Below are positions 60,348 to 64,000 of a stretch of DNA of 64,000 bases, piece after piece. The notes under the pieces were generated by a model. It was not told the origin of the DNA. It saw only the letters and a program-made list of their open reading frames with translations, and ran no database searches. Location: positions 124,001 through 188,000 of the forward strand of contig NZ_WAEL01000011.1 in assembly GCF_011742925.1 (NCBI RefSeq), given 5' to 3'. Numbering within the stretch: the stretch's first letter is position 1; every line of letters starts with the position of its first letter. The DNA comes from Fibrivirga algicola (GTDB lineage: Bacteria; Bacteroidota; Bacteroidia; Cytophagales; Spirosomataceae). The position numbers were made by a program, and so were the translations under genes.

Positions 60348-60620
60348 ATGTTAGCACAAATTTGTAATATCGAAGATGTGGTGGAATTCGCTAATATATT
60401 AGTAAGCGAAGGACTCACTGGTGGATTTCATCCGGATGATCCTTTTGAAGACTACATTTTACCTAATGGAGAAAAACTTTATTCCCCTGAGGAAGCTGCT
60501 TTAAGAAACAAGCTAATTGAACAGTGTTTTGAAATTTGTGGAGATAACATATATGCTGTCATGGGCCGAGTGACCATGAAGGGCACACCCAATGAGGGAA
60601 TGTTTAACGAAGAAGATTAA
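60348..60620 (+). CDS. Small acidic hypothetical protein between M and R genes
   Basis: This 90-aa, acidic protein starts MLAQICNIEDVVEFANILV, has a Gly-His-Pro turn (TGGFHPDDPFEDY), and ends GTPNEGMFNEED. It has no HTH, so it is not a typical R-M controller (C) protein. It lies 50 bp after the methyltransferase gene on the same strand and may be co-transcribed. I do not recognise it. An accessory or immunity-like role is possible only from position. Confidence 0.68.
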   Translation: MLAQICNIEDVVEFANILVSEGLTGGFHPDDPFEDYILPNGEKLYSPEEAALRNKLIEQCFEICGDNIYAVMGRVTMKGTPNEGMFNEED

Positions 60621-60665
60621 TTAAACTTTGGGTAGGATCATTTAACTTATAGTTAGTGACCCTAC

Positions 60666-61409
60666 CTATTTCCCCAATTTTAACAAATACTCATAATTAT
60701 CAACTACCAAACAATCTGGGTTTTGTCTAAGAGTTTGCACTACAAAGTCTCGAAAGTCTTCTTCAGATAAGTCATTACGACCAACAAGTTCATTCAGTTC
60801 ACTCCAATTGTGTTTGTCTGTTTTGGAGAATCTTCGAAACCATTTTTTTATATCTGTATCCTTCCTTACACTAACGCTTGAGCTATTTTCTGAGTTATCA
60901 CTATTTTTTATTTGTAATAAGATATTATCCTTTCTACAAAAATCAATCGATTTTAAAGATGAGCCCCAACAGCAAAACCACCCATCTTTTTCCAATTTGG
61001 TAGAAAGATATTCTTCTAATAGAGAGCCAACTAAATTCTCAGTAGTCATCATTAAACTATGGCCTTCCGAAATTGCTTGTAACCTTTCGTCATCTTTAAT
61101 TTTTACTTTCTCACCTAATATCATTTTAATTAAAGAATCTGCCACTGTACCGCCTGGATTGCCCTTCATCTTCGAAGGTCGTCCTTTAAACCCCTTGGTA
61201 TAATTCTCTATCCATTTATCTAGATACTGATTGTACTGTATTACATCACCGCTAAACGCCTTACCCTTGTAAGAAGGAAGCGTGTTAGGATTGTAATGCC
61301 CAACTCGTAGTATAGTTTCAATAGCGGTATTCCATTGTGCTCCTAGTGTAGCTCTACCATAAGCTACCCAATCCTCAATATTGTGGTTGTTAAACTTGGC
61401 TAGATCCAT
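60666..61409 (-). CDS. Probable type II restriction endonuclease (SinI-like)
   Basis: This 247-aa protein is convergent with the methyltransferase unit. It has a PD-(D/E)xK-like core: Glu in TTENLVGSLLEEYLSTKL (about 122-139), Asp in SSLKSIDFCRKDN (near 153), and QIKN in ILLQIKNSDNSENSSSVSV (about 163-181). WFRRFSKTDKHNWSEL follows, and KMKGNPGGTVADSLIKMILG lies upstream. From memory the ENSSS/WFR pattern recalls the SinI family, whose members cut GGWCC, but I could not check this, so the recognition site is a guess. Its position next to a 5mC methyltransferase and vsr supports the nuclease call. Confidence 0.72.
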   Translation of the reverse strand: MDLAKFNNHNIEDWVAYGRATLGAQWNTAIETILRVGHYNPNTLPSYKGKAFSGDVIQYNQYLDKWIENYTKGFKGRPSKMKGNPGGTVADSLIKMILGEKVKIKDDERLQAISEGHSLMMTTENLVGSLLEEYLSTKLEKDGWFCCWGSSLKSIDFCRKDNILLQIKNSDNSENSSSVSVRKDTDIKKWFRRFSKTDKHNWSELNELVGRNDLSEEDFRDFVVQTLRQNPDCLVVDNYEYLLKLGK

Positions 61410-61452
61410 TTTTTGAAAAGAAAAAGTGTTACAAAAAGATATACAGAAACAA

Positions 61453-61489
61453 AAAAAAGCCCCAAAACAAGATGTTTTGGGGCTTTTTG
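61453..61489 (-). terminator. Terminator downstream of tRNA-Asn
   Basis: AGCCCCAAAACA (61458-61469) pairs perfectly with TGTTTTGGGGCT (61473-61484) over a 3-nt loop. Read on the minus strand, it ends in eight T. It lies just past the tRNA 3' end and inside the element, so the element provides the terminator for the tRNA it occupies. Confidence 0.93.
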
Positions 61490-61502
61490 CTCCCGAAGCT
61501 GG
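61482..61502. repeat. Right attachment site, 21-bp direct repeat
   Basis: This is an identical copy of 50985-51005. It covers the last 13 bases of tRNA-Asn and 8 bases downstream, so the tRNA is rebuilt intact after integration. Confidence 0.9.
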
Positions 61503-61563
61503 GCTCGAACCAGCGACCCTCTGATTAACAGTCAGATGCTCTAACCGGCTGAGCTATTCGGGA
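61490..61563 (-). tRNA. tRNA-Asn (anticodon GTT)
   Basis: A complete 74-nt cloverleaf is present on the minus strand. A perfect 7-bp acceptor stem (TCCCGAA/TTCGGGA), D-loop with AGCCGGTTAGAGC, anticodon stem-loop TCTGACTGTTAATCAGA giving GTT, and a T-loop GGTTCGAGCCC with the conserved TTC are followed by a G discriminator. CCA is not encoded. It is the integration target of the 10.5-kb element. Confidence 0.97.
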
Positions 61564-61600
61564 ATATGCCGGACGATGTCGTTGTTCTGATATCGTGGTG

Positions 61601-61631
61601 CAAAAGTAGGGCGGCAGCGGGTTCAGCGCAA
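61601..61631 (-). promoter_or_regulatory. Bacteroidota promoter for tRNA-Asn
   Basis: On the minus strand TTG (61631-61629), 20 bp, then TACTTTTG (61608-61601) is an exact -33/-7 match. Transcription would start about 30 nt before the mature tRNA. Confidence 0.8.
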
Positions 61632-61745
61632 GTGTTTGGCGAAAAAAATTGCCTTTTTTACGAGCTATCGGCTGTTCAAACATCCGGTCACCAGTACAAC
61701 CTAATGACTATCAACGGATACCCTTGTGCACGTCAGGCAAAAAAA

Positions 61746-62078
61746 TTACCGCTGTCCGTAGTTCGTTGGACCACCGAACACATCAGGGCGGTTGGCAGGT
61801 ACGTTCTGTAAGATGAGCTCCTTCACCCGCCGGGCATCGCCTTTGGTGAAGTTGTTGAGCACGATCTCAGGCCGGGCACGAGGCAGGATGCGAATCGTGG
61901 AGAAGAAAAGGCCGTTGTCGATCTCTACGCCCGAGATGTCGGAGTAGAAGATGAAGTTGTCGGTTCCGCCGATGAGCTTCTTCACGCGGAAGGTTACACC
62001 CTTGTCGTTAAACTCAACCACATCCTGACGGATCGGGTCTTTGAAACTGCTGCTGCTGAAACGTTCGTTCATGGTCAT
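61746..62078 (-). CDS. PH-like small protein, unknown
   Basis: This 110-aa, soluble, beta-rich protein carries the pattern VVEFNDKGVTFRVKKLIGGT, FIFYSDISGVEIDNGLFF, STIRILPRARPEIVLNNF and a terminal helix KGDARRVKELILQNV. The order of strands with one C-terminal helix is typical of bacterial PH-like (bPH) folds. I know no function. It lies between tRNA-Asn and rsmG and is transcribed towards the tRNA promoter. Confidence 0.75.
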   Translation of the reverse strand: MTMNERFSSSSFKDPIRQDVVEFNDKGVTFRVKKLIGGTDNFIFYSDISGVEIDNGLFFSTIRILPRARPEIVLNNFTKGDARRVKELILQNVPANRPDVFGGPTNYGQR

Positions 62079-62138
62079 TATGGTGTTTTCACGTCAGGGT
62101 CTTCTGTTGTAACGCAACTGTAGACCATAGTCAGAAAA

Positions 62139-62801
62139 CTATTTTTTGATGTGTACTACTTTTTTGGTCTCGAAGAACTCTCCCTGGAAATAGTCAGAGA
62201 GACTATAAAGCTTATACTTGTCAGGAATCTCGGCTAGTTCTTCGGTCAGGTCGCCGCCTTTCAGGTACAGAACTCCATTGGGTATGTCGTTGTTACCGCG
62301 CTTGGTCACTTTGTAGCGTGTCCAGCTCATAAATGGCTGTAGGCGCGTCACCGCACGGCTGACAACAAAGTCGTAGGAAGCGGAGATAGCCTCGGCGCGT
62401 ACCTGTTCGGCCCGTACGTTGGTGAGTCCCAGCGCCTCGGCTACGCCCTTCACCACCGTGATCTTCTTGCCGATACTGTCAACGAGGTGAAACTGAACCA
62501 ATGGGAACATGATAGCCAGAGGGATACCGGGAAAACCACCGCCCGTTCCCACGTCGAGGATTTCGGTGCCGGGCTTGAACTGCACCACTTTAGCAATGCC
62601 CAGCGAGTGCAAGACGTGTTTTTCATACAGCGCGTCGATATCCTGGCGTGATATCACGTTGATCTTCGCGTTCCAGTCGCGGTATAACCCATCGAGTGCC
62701 GCGAACTGCGCTTTCTGCTCGTCGGTCAGGTTGGGGAAATAAGTGAGAATGTCGTTCAACTCAGTTTGACGTTTGTCGTTTGATGGTTGACGTTGCCACA
62801 T
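62139..62801 (-). CDS. rsmG: 16S rRNA (guanine-527-N7)-methyltransferase RsmG
   Basis: The 220-aa SAM-dependent enzyme methylates G527 of 16S rRNA. The class I motif is ILDVGTGGGFPGIPLAIMFP (about 81-100), HLVDSIGKKITVVKGV follows, VVSRAVTRLQPFM (about 145-157) is the family motif, and DWNAKINVISRQDIDALYEKHVLHS is the conserved N-terminal block. The start is uncertain. ATG 62801 lies inside the hairpin repeat at 62763-62863, and the first 15 codons are repeat sequence. A TTG at 62759 would start the protein at NDILTYFPN, as in relatives. An ATG at 62855 is less likely. Confidence 0.93.
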   Translation of the reverse strand: MWQRQPSNDKRQTELNDILTYFPNLTDEQKAQFAALDGLYRDWNAKINVISRQDIDALYEKHVLHSLGIAKVVQFKPGTEILDVGTGGGFPGIPLAIMFPLVQFHLVDSIGKKITVVKGVAEALGLTNVRAEQVRAEAISASYDFVVSRAVTRLQPFMSWTRYKVTKRGNNDIPNGVLYLKGGDLTEELAEIPDKYKLYSLSDYFQGEFFETKKVVHIKK

Positions 62802-62863
62802 GCTGACCAACCTTACGTTCCTAGGCAACGCAACGTCAATCATCAAACGACACACGTCAAACT
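62763..62863. repeat. Long imperfect hairpin repeat, GTTTGAYG family
   Basis: The left arm (62763-62797) starts AGTTTGACGTTTGTCGTTTG. The right arm (62824-62863) reverse-complements to AGTTTGACGTGTGTCGTTTG and then ATGATTGACGTTGC. About 35 bp pair, with one 5-bp insertion in the right arm. It overlaps the 5' end of rsmG. The unit matches the copies at 2676 and 25050. Confidence 0.8.
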
Positions 62864-62868
62864 AAAAA

Positions 62869-63999
62869 TTACCACCCCGTTTGTTTTCTGCGCCAGGTTA
62901 GGGCCATGCGCAGGGTAGACAGGCAATAATAGATGGCCAGCGTTAGATCAGTGGCGGGAATTGCGTACCAGCGTACCATAGTCCCCAGCCGGTGACTGAT
63001 GCGGCCAATGATCCCCCAAAATAAGGCAAAACGAAGTAAAAACAGGCCGGTAGTCGCCAACAACAGTGGTTGAAGCAAGGCCTGCGTCTGTTGCGTTACG
63101 GCCAGCCAGCTAACGTACCCGGCCACGACCAGCCCCAACAACCAGGTGAGCACGTGCGTGGCAGTGACTAAGCCCAGGCGAAGTTTATCACCTGTTTTAT
63201 ACCGTTTACCTACGTTCAGGTGGCGCTGTTTTTGCCTGCGCCAGGCCCGCCAGGTTTCCTTCGGCGCGGAGGTCATAAACGTATCAGGATGGAGACTTAC
63301 GGCTACGTTTCGGGCTGTGGCAGCCTCGTTGACAAACAGATCGTCGTCGCCGCCCCAAACCCGCATATGGCTGTAGAATCCTTTATGGCGGAAAAACAAC
63401 TCGCGACGATACAACAGGTTACGTCCTACGCCCATATAAGGCCGACCCGCCAGGGCCAAAGACACATACTGCACGGCCGTAAACAGCGTTTCGGAACGGA
63501 TCAGAAAATTCAGGAAACCGGGTTTGCGGTCATAAGGCGATATGCCCAGTACAATGTCAATTGACTCGTCGCTCAGGGGTTCCATCATCCCGGTCAGCCA
63601 TTGATCAGATGTGGGTCGGCAATCGGCATCGGTGAGCAGCACGGTTGGGTACGTTGCCTTCTTCATGGCAATCGTCAGCGCATATTTCTTGGGCGTTACG
63701 TGCGCGGCCTCCACATCGATTCGGATGTAGCGCAGATTAGGCAGCAGGGGAACCAGCTCTTCCAGCAACACGTCAGACAGATCAGTCGACCGATCGTCCA
63801 TTACCAGCACTTCATAGAGCGGATAATCCTGCGAGGTAAGCATCGGCAGCAGTTCGAGCAGGTTATCGTGCTCATTGTTGGCACAGACCACAACGGTTAC
63901 ACCCTGCGCAGAAGGCGGCGCGCCAACCGGGGCCGAAACAGGCCGGAAAGCCGTTCGGGCAAACAAAAAGAGAAGGCAGAGCACCTGAATCGTCAGCAC
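62869..63999 (-). CDS. Family 2 membrane glycosyltransferase (N-terminus cut by window edge)
   Basis: The gene runs past the right end of the window; the 376 aa visible start at a GTG at the edge, so the true N-terminus is probably missing. The GT2 (GT-A) catalytic domain is seen: TVVVCANNEHDNLLELLPML, YEVLVMDDRSTDLS (about 53-67), VLLTDADCRPTSDQW (DxD at about 118-122), and the acceptor motif QxxRW-like in WRRQKQRHLNVGKRY. Three hydrophobic helices follow near the C-terminus, so it is membrane-bound. Cell-surface glycan or lipid sugar transfer is expected; the substrate is unknown. Confidence 0.85.
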   Translation of the reverse strand: MLTIQVLCLLFLFARTAFRPVSAPVGAPPSAQGVTVVVCANNEHDNLLELLPMLTSQDYPLYEVLVMDDRSTDLSDVLLEELVPLLPNLRYIRIDVEAAHVTPKKYALTIAMKKATYPTVLLTDADCRPTSDQWLTGMMEPLSDESIDIVLGISPYDRKPGFLNFLIRSETLFTAVQYVSLALAGRPYMGVGRNLLYRRELFFRHKGFYSHMRVWGGDDDLFVNEAATARNVAVSLHPDTFMTSAPKETWRAWRRQKQRHLNVGKRYKTGDKLRLGLVTATHVLTWLLGLVVAGYVSWLAVTQQTQALLQPLLLATTGLFLLRFALFWGIIGRISHRLGTMVRWYAIPATDLTLAIYYCLSTLRMALTWRRKQTGW

Positions 64000-64000
64000 G

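Larger units (their letters stand above)
50985..61502. mobile_element. 10.5-kb integrative element in tRNA-Asn with replication and R-M genes
   Basis: The element is bounded by a perfect 21-bp direct repeat, one copy of which is the 3' end of tRNA-Asn plus adjacent sequence. Inside are a tyrosine recombinase, a divergent repressor/HTH pair, a RepA-like ATPase, a primase, a zinc-ribbon protein, an R-M/Vsr set, and a two-gene unknown cassette. It is clearly AT-richer than the host and has only one copy of the host-enriched GGTACGT heptamer. No relaxase, coupling protein, capsid, portal or terminase is present. It resembles a phage-satellite or an NBU-like mobilisable element without a mob gene. 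The coding content is 11 genes. Confidence 0.85.

Noticed and set aside
50985-61502. Complete prophage or conjugative element
   Set aside because: No capsid, portal, terminase, tail, lysis, relaxase, coupling or type IV secretion gene is visible in the interval.
61566-61811. 81-codon plus-strand frame next to tRNA-Asn
   Set aside because: It overlaps the tRNA promoter and the PH-like gene on the other strand and has no domain.

Overview
The window looks like a chromosomal segment of a gliding Bacteroidota, most likely a Spirosoma-like member of the Cytophagales. The evidence is a complete gldK-gldL-gldM-gldN cluster with a PorP/SprF protein upstream, an SprE/PorW lipoprotein, a uroporphyrinogen-III synthase next to a DUF4271 protein, Bacteroidota-type atp genes, and promoters of the form TTG-N20/22-TAnnTTTG before asnS, sucD and tRNA-Asn. 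Genus is an inference; the phylum is well supported. Most of the DNA is moderately GC-rich housekeeping sequence with short intergenic gaps and clear hairpin terminators.

Layout. 0-3.7 kb: unknown gene, YitT membrane protein, then a minus-strand stress-like operon (ECF sigma factor, two small membrane proteins, Hsp20). 3.7-7 kb: asnS, a PA2169-type four-helix protein, an aldo/keto reductase. 7-9.6 kb: a large lipoprotein with a Cthe_2159-like beta-helix. 9.7-11.8 kb: tyrA and an aminotransferase (aromatic amino acids). 11.9-15.3 kb: Fo half of ATP synthase plus delta, ending in a terminator. 15.5-22.1 kb: sprE, a PBP1A-type peptidoglycan synthase, uvrC. 22.2-30.6 kb: the type IX secretion/gliding motor cluster with hemD and DUF4271. 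30.6-35 kb: sucD and three L,D-transpeptidase-family proteins. 35-47 kb: carbohydrate-related genes (GH43, glycerate kinase, DUF2264, inositol oxygenase), a 786-aa surface protein and two transporters. 47.5-50.8 kb: a small lipoprotein, an O-antigen-ligase-like TPR protein, a YdcF protein. 61.5-64 kb: tRNA-Asn, a PH-like protein, rsmG and a membrane glycosyltransferase cut by the window edge.

The accessory highlight is a 10.5-kb integrated element (about 50985-61502) inserted at the 3' end of tRNA-Asn(GTT), bounded by a perfect 21-bp direct repeat. It is AT-rich. It carries a divergent repressor/small-HTH switch, a tyrosine recombinase, a RecA-like helicase-type ATPase, a CHC2/Toprim primase, a zinc-ribbon protein, a type II restriction-modification set with Vsr, and an unrecognised two-gene cassette (a 144-aa protein and a beta-propeller-like 405-aa protein) downstream of the repressor. 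No relaxase, capsid or terminase gene is visible, so it resembles a satellite or a stripped NBU-type element with autonomous replication genes and defence-type cargo. Three non-coding structures mark its replication module: paired CGAACGAAC inverted repeats, a 12-bp tandem array and a perfect 27-bp palindrome.

Two genome-wide signals also stand out. The heptamer GGTACGT is strongly over-represented in the host DNA but at background in the element. A family of long imperfect hairpins built from GTTTGAYG-like units occurs between or at the edges of host genes.
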